Part shown: piece by piece, positions 8,190 to 15,329 of the stretch
Position numbering within the stretch: the first letter of the stretch is position 1
How the letters are laid out: each line of letters begins with the position of its first letter
DNA from: CAYUNA01 sp047629355
GTDB lineage: Bacteria > Bacteroidota > Bacteroidia > Chitinophagales > Saprospiraceae
Assembly: GCA_047629355.1 (NCBI GenBank)
Contig: JBLHWU010000057.1
Span: 1-29,826, forward strand
Reading direction: 5' to 3'
DNA: 29,826 nucleotides
Notes under the pieces: model-generated
What the model was told of the DNA's origin: nothing
The model's database searches: none
The model's input: the letters and a program-made list of their open reading frames with translations, nothing else
Translations under genes and position numbers: made by a program

Positions 8190-8383
8190 ATGAATGCTTC
8201 TCGCCATTTAATGACTAAAAAAAAGAATATATTTTATCTAAAGAATTACTTCGAAGCGGCACTTCAATAAAAGCGAATGTAGAGGAGGCACAAGAAGGTC
8301 AGAGTAGGAAAGATTTTATTTCAAAAATAGCTATTTCTTACAAAGAAGCCGGAGAAACTCCTTACTGATTAAAGATTTTATAA
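8190..8383 (+). pseudogene. Decayed four-helix-bundle protein (S23 / 23S rRNA intervening-sequence family)
   Basis: Two frames together spell the core of this family. Frame 1 (ATG at 8190) gives MNASRHLMTKKK. After the A8 run at 8217-8224 the continuation is one frame away: KKEYILSKELLRSGTSIKAN, then VEEAQEGQSRKDFISKIAIS and YKEAGETPY. The RSGTSI(x)AN(I/V)EEAQ and QSRKDFI stretches are the family's most conserved part. TGA (8366-8368) stands where intact members have the Trp of YWL, followed by LKIL and another stop. Loss of one A in the A8 run plus Trp-to-stop would explain the damage. The N- and C-terminal helices are missing. Intact relatives are ~115-125 residues and form pentamers of unclear function. 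Confidence 0.8.
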
Positions 8384-8415
8384 TACTGAAAAGAATCCTT
8401 TTCAGTATTATAAAA
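8376..8415. terminator. Perfect 18-bp hairpin after the pseudogene
   Basis: TTTTATAATACTGAAAAG (8376-8393) and its exact complement (8398-8415) enclose the loop AATC. The A/T-rich outer ends would let it act as a terminator in either direction. It overlaps the dead 3' end of the four-helix-bundle gene. Confidence 0.6.
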
Positions 8416-8467
8416 TTATCCACAGCAGGGCAGTAAACAATTAGCAATCGGCGTTAATTGTTAGTTG

Positions 8468-9109
8468 TTAGAACAAACCATGTAATTTACTTTGAACCAA
8501 ATTAACAACTTTCCCCAAATCCTCGGGATTATTAAAAAAATCAATCTCGTTTGCATTGATAATCAACAAGTTACCTTCCGTATAACCATCAATCCATTGA
8601 TTATAGCGGTCATTCAATTTTTTCAAATAGTCCAAACTCATACTCCCCTCATAATCTCGTCCACGTGACTCAATATGCGATACCAAAGTCGAAATATCCG
8701 CTTTCAAATAAATCAACAAATCTGGTGGACTGACTTGAGAAGTCATCAAATCAAACAGCGTTCGATAATTCTCATAATCGCGCGTTGACATCAAGCCCAT
8801 ATCGTGCAAGTTAGGTGCAAATATATTGGCATCTTCATAAATAGTACGGTCTTGGACAACGATTTTGTCACCTTTTAAAATATCCAAAATTTGTCGGTAA
8901 CGACTATTTAAAAAGTATATTTGCAGATTGAAAGACCACCGCGTCATGTCGTGATAGAAATCGCTCAAATAAGGGTTGTCCTCCGTTGATTCGTAATGTA
9001 CGTCCCAACCGAAGTGTTTGCCCAATTGCTCGCAAAGCGTTGTTTTTCCTGCGCCGATGTTTCCAGCGATACCTACGTATTTAATTGCTTTTTTGTCCTG
9101 TTTTTCCAT
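8468..9109 (-). CDS. Deoxynucleoside kinase
   Basis: Cytosolic kinase of the deoxyadenosine/deoxyguanosine kinase family (213 residues, the usual size), which phosphorylates deoxynucleosides for salvage with a nucleoside triphosphate. The P-loop GNIGAGKT is at 16-23. The DRTIYED motif (87-93) supplies the conserved Asp-Arg near the substrate, and the ESRGRDYE segment (147-154) fits the arginine-bearing lid region. The ATG at 9109 is the only sensible start before the P-loop. It is divergent from gatC and has no operon partner. Which deoxynucleoside it prefers cannot be decided from sequence. Confidence 0.92.
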   Translation of the reverse strand: MEKQDKKAIKYVGIAGNIGAGKTTLCEQLGKHFGWDVHYESTEDNPYLSDFYHDMTRWSFNLQIYFLNSRYRQILDILKGDKIVVQDRTIYEDANIFAPNLHDMGLMSTRDYENYRTLFDLMTSQVSPPDLLIYLKADISTLVSHIESRGRDYEGSMSLDYLKKLNDRYNQWIDGYTEGNLLIINANEIDFFNNPEDLGKVVNLVQSKLHGLF

Positions 9110-9293
9110 AGATTTGAGCCGTTTATTTAGCTCGGCACGAAAATAGGGTTTATAATGAAAAATGAAGAATCCAACATTAAGAATTCTTTAAAAAATTGAA
9201 TTAAAAGGAGATTTCAGGTGCTTCATTTGTATTCTTAACCTAAAAAATCGTTCATTCAACCGATTTTTGTAACTAATCATCCAATTTTTTATT

Positions 9294-9581
9294 ATGAAAA
9301 TAGATACTACCTTAATTTCACGTTTAGAGGAGTTAGCGCGTTTGGAATTGTCAGAAACAGAACGAACGAAACTGACCGGTGACCTCTCCGAGATTTTGAA
9401 GATGGTGGAAAAATTAGCCGAAGTCGATACAACCGGCGTCAAACCTTTGGTGTACATTAATGATGAAGTCAATGTTTTAAGAGCTGACAAAGTTGACCAC
9501 CAAGTATCCGCTGAAACGGCTTTTAAAAATGCCCCTGATACCGACGGAACGTATTTCAAAGTACCAAAAGTCATAAAATAA
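9294..9581 (+). CDS. gatC: Asp-tRNA(Asn)/Glu-tRNA(Gln) amidotransferase subunit C
   Basis: Small subunit of the GatCAB complex that amidates misacylated Glu-tRNA(Gln) or Asp-tRNA(Asn). It has 95 residues, the normal length. It shows the family pattern LISRLEELARLELSETE near the start and VDTTGVKPLVYI in the middle, followed by the RADKV and KNAPDTDGTYFKVPKVI end that threads between GatA and GatB. gatA and gatB are not in this window, so the complex is encoded at separate loci. An 81-bp TTAATGG repeat region separates it from the ABC ATPase downstream. Confidence 0.95.
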   Translation: MKIDTTLISRLEELARLELSETERTKLTGDLSEILKMVEKLAEVDTTGVKPLVYINDEVNVLRADKVDHQVSAETAFKNAPDTDGTYFKVPKVIK

Positions 9582-9598
9582 TGGTTAATCGTTAAGGA

Positions 9599-9627
9599 TT
9601 AATGGTTAGTGAAGCGCATTAACCATT
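9599..9627. repeat. TTAATGG-type intergenic palindrome
   Basis: TAATGGTTA and TTAACCATTA flank a GTGAAGCGCA loop. It is followed by two near-copies of CCCCTAAACATTAA. It is related to the element at 5645-5700, which also lies between same-strand genes. Confidence 0.55.
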
Positions 9628-9662
9628 ACCCCCTAAACATTAACCCCTAAACATTAATACTT

Positions 9663-10376
9663 ATGAATCCAATTCTCTCTGTCAAAAATTTGAAGAAAGC
9701 CTACATCATGGGTAATACTGTGGTGAATGCCTTACAAGATGTATCGCTTGACATTTATAAAAACGAATATGTTTCGCTAATGGGTCCTTCTGGATCAGGA
9801 AAATCGACGTTGATGAACCTTTTTGGCTGTCTTGATACCCCAACTTCGGGTGAGTACCTATTAAATGGTACGAATGTCAGTACGATGGACGACGGGGAAT
9901 TGGCAGAGGTCAGAAACAAGGAGATTGGCTTCGTTTTTCAGACATTTAACTTGCTGCCACGCTTAACTTCGTTGGATAATGTTGCGTTGCCATTGGTCTA
10001 TGCGGGCATGAGTAAAAGTGACCGTTTAGACAGGGCGCAAGATGTGTTGGATTCGGTAGGCTTAGGCGATCGAGTTGACCACAAACCTAATGAATTATCG
10101 GGTGGACAACGCCAACGGGTTGCCATTGCGCGCGCGCTCGTGAACAGTCCTTCTATCATCCTTGCCGATGAGCCAACGGGTAATCTGGACACCAAAACCT
10201 CCTACGAAATCATGGGTATTTTTGAAGAGTTGTACAATGCGGGTAATACAATTATCATCGTCACCCACGAGCCTGATATTGCGCTGCATACCCACCGAAT
10301 CGTTCGTTTGCGGGATGGTTTGATTGAGTCGGATGAGAAGAATGAAAATGTGGTGAGTGTTTTGGCGCGTTTGTAA
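9663..10376 (+). CDS. ABC transporter ATP-binding protein (LolD/MacB-type)
   Basis: Cytoplasmic ATPase of 237 residues in the LolD/MacB/FtsE class. Walker A GPSGSGKST is at 41-49, the Q-loop in VFQTFNLLP near 91-99, the signature LSGGQRQRVAIARAL at 145-159, Walker B IILADEP at 165-171 and the switch His in IIVTHEP. Members of this class pair with FtsX-like or MacB-like permeases to move lipoproteins or drugs or to drive periplasmic processes. No permease gene is adjacent: gatC is upstream and a cobalamin adenosyltransferase downstream. The partner is probably encoded elsewhere and the transported substrate is undetermined. A terminator at 10452 closes the unit. Confidence 0.92.
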   Translation: MNPILSVKNLKKAYIMGNTVVNALQDVSLDIYKNEYVSLMGPSGSGKSTLMNLFGCLDTPTSGEYLLNGTNVSTMDDGELAEVRNKEIGFVFQTFNLLPRLTSLDNVALPLVYAGMSKSDRLDRAQDVLDSVGLGDRVDHKPNELSGGQRQRVAIARALVNSPSIILADEPTGNLDTKTSYEIMGIFEELYNAGNTIIIVTHEPDIALHTHRIVRLRDGLIESDEKNENVVSVLARL

Positions 10377-10451
10377 AAAACAGCTAACAGTTCTCACTTC
10401 ATGAGACATGAGACAGTAAGAACTTTATATCTATTCATTCGTTTAAAAGAC

Positions 10452-10491
10452 AACTCTTCTGAACTTAATTTTTCAGAAGAGTTTTGTTTTT
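10452..10491 (+). terminator. Rho-independent terminator after the ABC ATPase
   Basis: AACTCTTCTGAA (10452-10463) pairs perfectly with TTCAGAAGAGTT (10472-10483), followed by TTGTTTTT. Confidence 0.88.
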
Positions 10492-10552
10492 CAACCAATC
10501 AACCAATCAACTAAAGGATTTAAAAAATTACTAATTTACTAATAACCAATTC

Positions 10553-11110
10553 ATGGCTTTTAAAATATACACCAAAACCGGCGACAAAGGCGAAACAGGT
10601 CTATTCGGTGGCAAACGCTTACCAAAAAATCACATCCGCATCGAGGCTTACGGTACGGTCGATGAACTGAATTCTTTCATCGGCGTGGTACGGGATTCCG
10701 TTCAAGAAAAACACACGCGATTTATTTTAAAAGAAGTGCAAGACCGCCTATTTAACATCGGTGCGAACTTGGCGAGTGACCCTGCCAAAAATATGACGAC
10801 GCCTGATATTTTAGAAGCTGATGTCGGATTATTAGAACAAGAAATTGACCGTTTGAATGAGGAACTCCCTGATTTAAAGCACTTTATCTTGCCTGGTGGA
10901 CACGTAGCTGTCTCGCATTGCCACGTCGCAAGATGTGTATGCCGACGAGCAGAACGCCGCGTAATTGAGCTTGATCAAAACGAATCTGTTGAGCCAATTT
11001 TAATCAAATTCTTGAATCGTTTATCTGATTATTTATTCGTTTTGAGTAGAAAAATCGGAATGGATTTGGGTGTGGAAGAAGTGAAATGGGAACCGAGAAA
11101 AGCGAAATAG
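10553..11110 (+). CDS. pduO: Cob(I)yrinic acid a,c-diamide / cob(I)alamin adenosyltransferase, PduO type
   Basis: Transfers the adenosyl group of ATP to cob(I)alamin to make coenzyme B12. It has 185 residues, typical of the trimeric PduO/MMAB family. The N-terminal ATP-binding motif TKTGDKGETGLFGG is at 7-20, followed by the conserved AYGTVDELNSFIG. FILPGG, RCVCRRAERRVI and NRLSDYLFVLSR are the other family blocks; Arg and Asp in these contact ATP and the corrinoid. The ATG at 10553 precedes the motif by the usual few residues. It stands alone between a terminator and the convergent helicase. The symbol is used in the family sense; no propanediol genes are present. Confidence 0.93.
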   Translation: MAFKIYTKTGDKGETGLFGGKRLPKNHIRIEAYGTVDELNSFIGVVRDSVQEKHTRFILKEVQDRLFNIGANLASDPAKNMTTPDILEADVGLLEQEIDRLNEELPDLKHFILPGGHVAVSHCHVARCVCRRAERRVIELDQNESVEPILIKFLNRLSDYLFVLSRKIGMDLGVEEVKWEPRKAK

Positions 11111-11124
11111 CCGTTTGGGAATTT

Positions 11125-11168
11125 GGATATTTAGAAATTTGGAGCGCATCGCCAAAATCTAAATATCC
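11125..11168. terminator. Hairpin between convergent genes
   Basis: GGATATTTAGAAATTTGG (11125-11142) and CCAAAATCTAAATATCC (11152-11168) form a long AT-rich stem around AGCGCATCG. It lies between the ends of the adenosyltransferase gene and the convergent helicase gene and may serve both. Confidence 0.6.
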
Positions 11169-11179
11169 AAATATCCATC

Positions 11180-14122
11180 TTAGACTAATAAAAACTCCAA
11201 ATCACTTTTAGAAAAAACTTGCTTTCCTGCACCTGTCAAAATATCTTCCGCCAATGCTGCTTTTCTTTCTTGCAGTGCCAAAATTTTCTCTTCAATACTG
11301 TCTTTTGTAATGAATTTGCGAGCAAAAACTTTCTTAGTTTGACCAATTCGATGCGCCCGTGCGATGGCTTGTTTTTCTGCTTGAGGATTCCACCAAGGGT
11401 CAATTAAAAAGACATAATCTGCGGCAGTTAAATTTAATCCCGTGCCACCCGCTTTGGTAGAAATAAGGAAAGAACTGACATCCTCTTTTTCTTGAAAATT
11501 TGTAACTTCTACCGCTCGCTGTTTTTGAGAAACCGCTCCCGTTAACCAAGAGAATGCAGCCTTTTCTCCTTCAAAATGACCGCGCACCAATTCTAAGTGT
11601 TTGACAAAGCTACTGAATATCAATGTTTTGTGTCCTGATTTTTGAATAGTGCCCCATTGTTCGAGAATATCTTGAAACTTACCACTACTTTTATCATAAT
11701 CAGGAAAAACCAGTTTTGGATGATTGACAATCTGCCGTAATTTCAAAAGCGTTTGCAAAACAATCGACGCATATTCAAAGCTACCACTTTTATAATTTTG
11801 TAGCAACAGGTTCCGTGCTTTAGATTTTTCCCTTTCGTAAATTTTCCGCTGGTCGAGTGTCATTTCTGAATAGAAAACTTGCACATCCAACTCTGGCAAA
11901 TCCTTCGCAACCTCCTCCTTCGTTCGACGCATTAAAAATGGCGAAACCAAGGCGCGCAATTGTTCTTTTTTATCTTCATTTCCCCCTCTTTCAATCGGTG
12001 TAATAAACTCTTTTTGAAAGAAATTGGCACTCCCCAAATGTCCAGAATTTATAAAATCCATTTGTGACCAAAGGTCTTTCAAAGAGTTTTCAATCGGCGT
12101 TCCACTCAAGGAAACTTTATGTCTGGCTTTAAATTCACGTAGCGCTTTAAAAATCTTGCTATTTTTATTTTTGATATAATGACTTTCATCCAAAACCATG
12201 TATTCAAACTCGATTTCTTGCAATAATTTAGCATCCTTTAAGGCCGTTTGATAAGTCGTCAAAATCACATCATAACGCACGAGAAGGCGAGCATCTTTAT
12301 GCCGTTTTGCGCCGACTTGACGATAAGTTGTCAGAGAAGGCGCGAATTTTTTAATCTCATTTTCCCAGTTAAAAACCAATGAAGCAGGCAAAACAATAAG
12401 TGCATTTAAAGGTTTTAGAAATTTTAAATCGTCTGACTTCGAAAACATATCTATCTGACTGTCAGAATTTTGCACATTTTTATCCGCAATACCTTTCTGT
12501 TCTTTTGCATGCAACAGAACCGTCAAAGTCTGCAATGTTTTACCCAATCCCATATCATCTGCAAGACAGGCACCAAGGTCATTTTGATAATGTGCTACCA
12601 ACCATTTTGCGCCTTCCAATTGATAGGGTCGCAAGGTCGCTTTCAGCATTTTTGACGGTTCAAAATCTAGCGTTCGCCAATCTGCTTTTTCGGAATCATC
12701 GTCTAAATTCAAATCATCCAACAACGCAAAATGACTCTTCGCCAATCGCAGTGCCTCTCCCTCTTTTTTACAGAAACGAGCAATACTTTGAAATCGAGTC
12801 ATCCACTCCTGCGGTATCAGAAAAAATTCGCCATTTGGTAATGGATAAAAACGGTTTTCATTTCGAATAAAAGGAATTAATTTGTGAAACGGAATGCGGA
12901 ACTCGCCAACGACTATTTCAATAAAAATATCAAACCAATCATTGCCTTTAACGACGCGTTGCTCCATTTTGGGACGAGCATAAACCAGTTTTTTATTATC
13001 AATTTTGGTATCAATTAAGGTAAAACCTGCCTTTTTCAGCACAGCTTGATTCTCACCAACCCATTCTAACAAATAATACTTATCCTCCTGATTGTCAATT
13101 AATTGCCAAAAATTTCCTTTCCCTTTTTCAAAACCAATTGTAGCCAATTTTCCTAAAAAAATAGACTCTGCCACTTGATCGCGAGCCGTCTGATGAATAA
13201 CAACCTCCTCCCCTGCCCCATCGAAGGAAACATAAGTTTGTTGCTGTTTTGGGTCGTTCCATAAAAAAGTGGAATGCGCATATTTGAAATGGATATTTAG
13301 ACCAAATTTTCCTGTAAAAAAATCCATCGTAACCTCCAATTCACAGCCACGCAAACCCTCATTTTTTTCGATACTGAAACCTTCCGCTTGAATGTCCAAC
13401 TTCGCCGCTTGTTTGACCACAAATTTTTGAAAATACGTCTTAATCGCACTTTCTGGCACATTCACTTCTTCCTTTTTACAAAATGGCTTCACCATATTTC
13501 CATTAATCCCATCAACCAAAAACAACTCATAATTCACAAAAATCCACGCCGGCGTATTCGTAATTGGAATCACTTCTTTCGATTGAATATTCCAGACCTT
13601 TCCTTCTTCCCGAAATTGCAGCCAATAGCGCATACCTGCGTCCGTTCGATGAAAATTTAGTACGGGTTCAAGCGAGGTTTTAGCCGGTTCAACAATTAGG
13701 TCTTTCACCAAGGTTTTGCGCTCTACATCCCAAGCTATTGGTACTTTATGCTCAACTGCCAATTTCAGCAATTCCGCCAACTCCCGCTGTGCATACTTAA
13801 CAATCTGTGACTTTACTTCCTTGATTTCCAACAACTTAGCAAACAGTTGCTGCCTTTTTCTCGGCGGACTAAATTTAACTTCCAACGCTTTAGTCTGTAA
13901 TTTTGCTACATATTCCAGCGTTTTTTTTCGAAGCGGCGTCAGTCCAATTCCATAGCTTTCAACCGTATTTTCGTGAGCTCGCGCCTTCAAATGCGTCAAA
14001 TCACCCACCTTATCCCGACGCACGACATAAGCAGTAGGTAGAAATAAACCAGTAGTAATTTCGTACAAATTCAAGACAATTTCGTAGGTAGCAACGGGTG
14101 TGTTAGAAGGGAATAATTGCAT
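11180..14122 (-). CDS. SNF2-family DEAD/DEAH-box helicase (ATPase)
   Basis: Large cytosolic SWI2/SNF2 (HepA-like) ATPase of 980 residues. The C-terminal half contains the whole motor: Walker A DDMGLGKT with Lys528, the DESH box at 645-648, motif III LSGTPIENS, and in the second lobe FLISTKAGGTGLNLTAAD followed by QAIARAHRIGQ (motif VI, about 915-926). The N-terminal ~480 residues carry no domain I can name and probably bind nucleic acid or partners, as in bacterial SNF2 proteins. These translocases remodel protein-DNA or RNA polymerase-DNA complexes. I chose the ATG at 14122, preceded by AAAAAGAGAAAA; a TTG at 14143 would add seven residues. The gene is convergent with the cobalamin adenosyltransferase. 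Confidence 0.93.
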   Translation of the reverse strand: MQLFPSNTPVATYEIVLNLYEITTGLFLPTAYVVRRDKVGDLTHLKARAHENTVESYGIGLTPLRKKTLEYVAKLQTKALEVKFSPPRKRQQLFAKLLEIKEVKSQIVKYAQRELAELLKLAVEHKVPIAWDVERKTLVKDLIVEPAKTSLEPVLNFHRTDAGMRYWLQFREEGKVWNIQSKEVIPITNTPAWIFVNYELFLVDGINGNMVKPFCKKEEVNVPESAIKTYFQKFVVKQAAKLDIQAEGFSIEKNEGLRGCELEVTMDFFTGKFGLNIHFKYAHSTFLWNDPKQQQTYVSFDGAGEEVVIHQTARDQVAESIFLGKLATIGFEKGKGNFWQLIDNQEDKYYLLEWVGENQAVLKKAGFTLIDTKIDNKKLVYARPKMEQRVVKGNDWFDIFIEIVVGEFRIPFHKLIPFIRNENRFYPLPNGEFFLIPQEWMTRFQSIARFCKKEGEALRLAKSHFALLDDLNLDDDSEKADWRTLDFEPSKMLKATLRPYQLEGAKWLVAHYQNDLGACLADDMGLGKTLQTLTVLLHAKEQKGIADKNVQNSDSQIDMFSKSDDLKFLKPLNALIVLPASLVFNWENEIKKFAPSLTTYRQVGAKRHKDARLLVRYDVILTTYQTALKDAKLLQEIEFEYMVLDESHYIKNKNSKIFKALREFKARHKVSLSGTPIENSLKDLWSQMDFINSGHLGSANFFQKEFITPIERGGNEDKKEQLRALVSPFLMRRTKEEVAKDLPELDVQVFYSEMTLDQRKIYEREKSKARNLLLQNYKSGSFEYASIVLQTLLKLRQIVNHPKLVFPDYDKSSGKFQDILEQWGTIQKSGHKTLIFSSFVKHLELVRGHFEGEKAAFSWLTGAVSQKQRAVEVTNFQEKEDVSSFLISTKAGGTGLNLTAADYVFLIDPWWNPQAEKQAIARAHRIGQTKKVFARKFITKDSIEEKILALQERKAALAEDILTGAGKQVFSKSDLEFLLV

Positions 14123-14247
14123 GGTTTTCTCTTTTTGGGGCAAGGTAAAAAGGAAGTGGAATTTTTTAAGTAAAAAGAAGTTTTATTTTCTTGAAATTTT
14201 CTTAAAATGATAGCCACAGCGTGGCAGCACTATTAAATTTAAAATTA

Positions 14248-14471
14248 TTGGTTCTTTGACAAATCCAGCGAAATACAAGTTTATTCTTGTTTTAATTAAG
14301 GGAATTTGAGGGACAAAATGGTTTTTACAAAACCATTTTGTCCCTCAAAAGCCTACGCGCGCTGCCGCAGGCAGGGCGCACTATGTTTTTTGAAGCTCGA
14401 AAATCTTACAATTTTCTTGCTTCTTCAAATTCAAAGAGTACTTTATTCCACGGGTTTTGTCAAAGAACCAA
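14248..14471. repeat. 224-bp block bounded by 16-bp perfect inverted repeats
   Basis: TTGGTTCTTTGACAAA at 14248-14263 is exactly complementary to 14456-14471, with weaker matches extending both inward and outward. The block encloses compound palindromic repeat copy 2. It has MITE-like geometry, but no target-site duplication is evident to me. Confidence 0.7.
14299..14424 (+). repeat. Compound palindromic intergenic repeat, copy 2
   Basis: Same three hairpins as 454-583: TTTGAGGGACAAAATGG with CCATTTTGTCCCTCAAA, then GCGCTGCCGCAGGCAGGGCGC, then a GAAGCTCGAAAATC / ATTTTCTTGCTTC stem. Substitutions in the first stem are compensated relative to the other copies, which suggests selection or mechanism on the palindrome itself. 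Confidence 0.85.
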
Positions 14472-14603
14472 AACTATTTAAGAAGGTCGCTGCGCTGCAG
14501 CTTGAAGAAATTCAGTCATCATTGTTACCAAGAGTGCCGCCACGCTGTGGCGGGTTCGTGCTAACAATAAGATATATCTGCTTGTTGAAACTGTCTGTTA
14601 AAT

Positions 14604-15320
14604 TTAAACATCAACAACGCTTACACTCTCCAAATAATTGTCCACTAAATACCCGCCTAAATTAACCCAAGCTTTCGCTGAATCCAGAATCTCTCCATCC
14701 GATGTAACCACTACAAATTCACTAACTGCCAACACTTTATCTGGGTCAAATACTAATTCCATATCCCAATCATAGCTTTTTCGTTCACTCAATTCTGCTA
14801 AAAAAGCAAGCAATTTCCCACTATTGGAAACCGGCGAATCCAACAACCATTTCACTTTTCCGACTTGTAATTTTTGTAAAATATCACCGACCATTTCAAT
14901 TGCCAATTCCGTTTTCGTCACCCGTTTATACGAACCATGAACGCTGGAAATATCCCAATAAGTACCATCTCGACATTTAAAAACATACGCACCTGACAAA
15001 GCATTTTCTAATAAAATCAGTAGATTAAAACCATCGATTTCAACTGTTTTACCGACCAAATTTCCAATAGAAATCTCTTTACTTTTTCGATGCAAAACCT
15101 CCTCTTCTCTCGCTGCGATTCGCGAAACTGCCATCCGCTGCCGCTTATTCAATTTGTAGCGATTTCCAACAATTTCAACCGAAGAATTACCGCCATAACC
15201 CCGACTCAATAAATAACAAAGGTCATCCACTGCTTCTTTGAAAATGGGATACCATTTGGGTGCAAAAATTTTGGTATCGTTGGGATGTTGCCCGCGATTT
15301 CGAGTTGTTGTTTTAGTCAT
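14604..15320 (-). CDS. DUF434 protein (with DUF5616-like C-terminal part)
   Basis: 238 residues. The family is recognisable from VEIVGNRYKLNKRQRMAVSR (48-67), EIDGFNLLILLENALSG (94-110), SSVHGSYKRV and WLLDSPVSNSGKL (158-170). Function is unknown. The DGFN motif (Asp96) and the conserved acidic residues Asp161, Asp192/Asp194 and Asp208 recall PIN/NYN-type metal-dependent nucleases; this is my inference. It begins 9 bp after the photolyase stop codon on the same strand, so both are probably translated from one transcript. No signal peptide or membrane segment is visible, so it should be cytosolic. Confidence 0.85.
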   Translation of the reverse strand: MTKTTTRNRGQHPNDTKIFAPKWYPIFKEAVDDLCYLLSRGYGGNSSVEIVGNRYKLNKRQRMAVSRIAAREEEVLHRKSKEISIGNLVGKTVEIDGFNLLILLENALSGAYVFKCRDGTYWDISSVHGSYKRVTKTELAIEMVGDILQKLQVGKVKWLLDSPVSNSGKLLAFLAELSERKSYDWDMELVFDPDKVLAVSEFVVVTSDGEILDSAKAWVNLGGYLVDNYLESVSVVDV

Positions 15321-15329
15321 CCTGATAAG

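Larger units (their letters stand above)
14144..14603. other. Gene-free region of nested inverted repeats
   Basis: No convincing gene lies here. From outside in, it holds an 18-bp inverted pair (14213-14230 with 14534-14551, one mismatch), a perfect 16-bp pair TTGGTTCTTTGACAAA (14248-14263 with 14456-14471), and palindromic repeat copy 2 (14299-14424). The stretch between the SNF2 gene and DUF434 thus reads as one large nested palindrome. Confidence 0.75.

Noticed and set aside
9582..9662. TTAATGG / CCCCTAAACATTAA repetition considered as a CRISPR or replication-origin iteron array
   Set aside because: Units are short, irregular and partly inverted, with no unique spacers and no cas, rep or dnaA gene nearby.
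12400..12870. 156-codon plus-strand frame
   Set aside because: It lies opposite the SNF2 helicase motor region, whose motifs are unambiguous.
14248..14471. Inverted-repeat-bounded block considered as an insertion sequence
   Set aside because: At 224 bp it has no transposase frame, and I see no target-site duplication; kept as a repeat block only.
14306..14665. 119-codon plus-strand frame
   Set aside because: It runs through the nested palindromic repeats and overlaps the 3' end of DUF434; no protein character.
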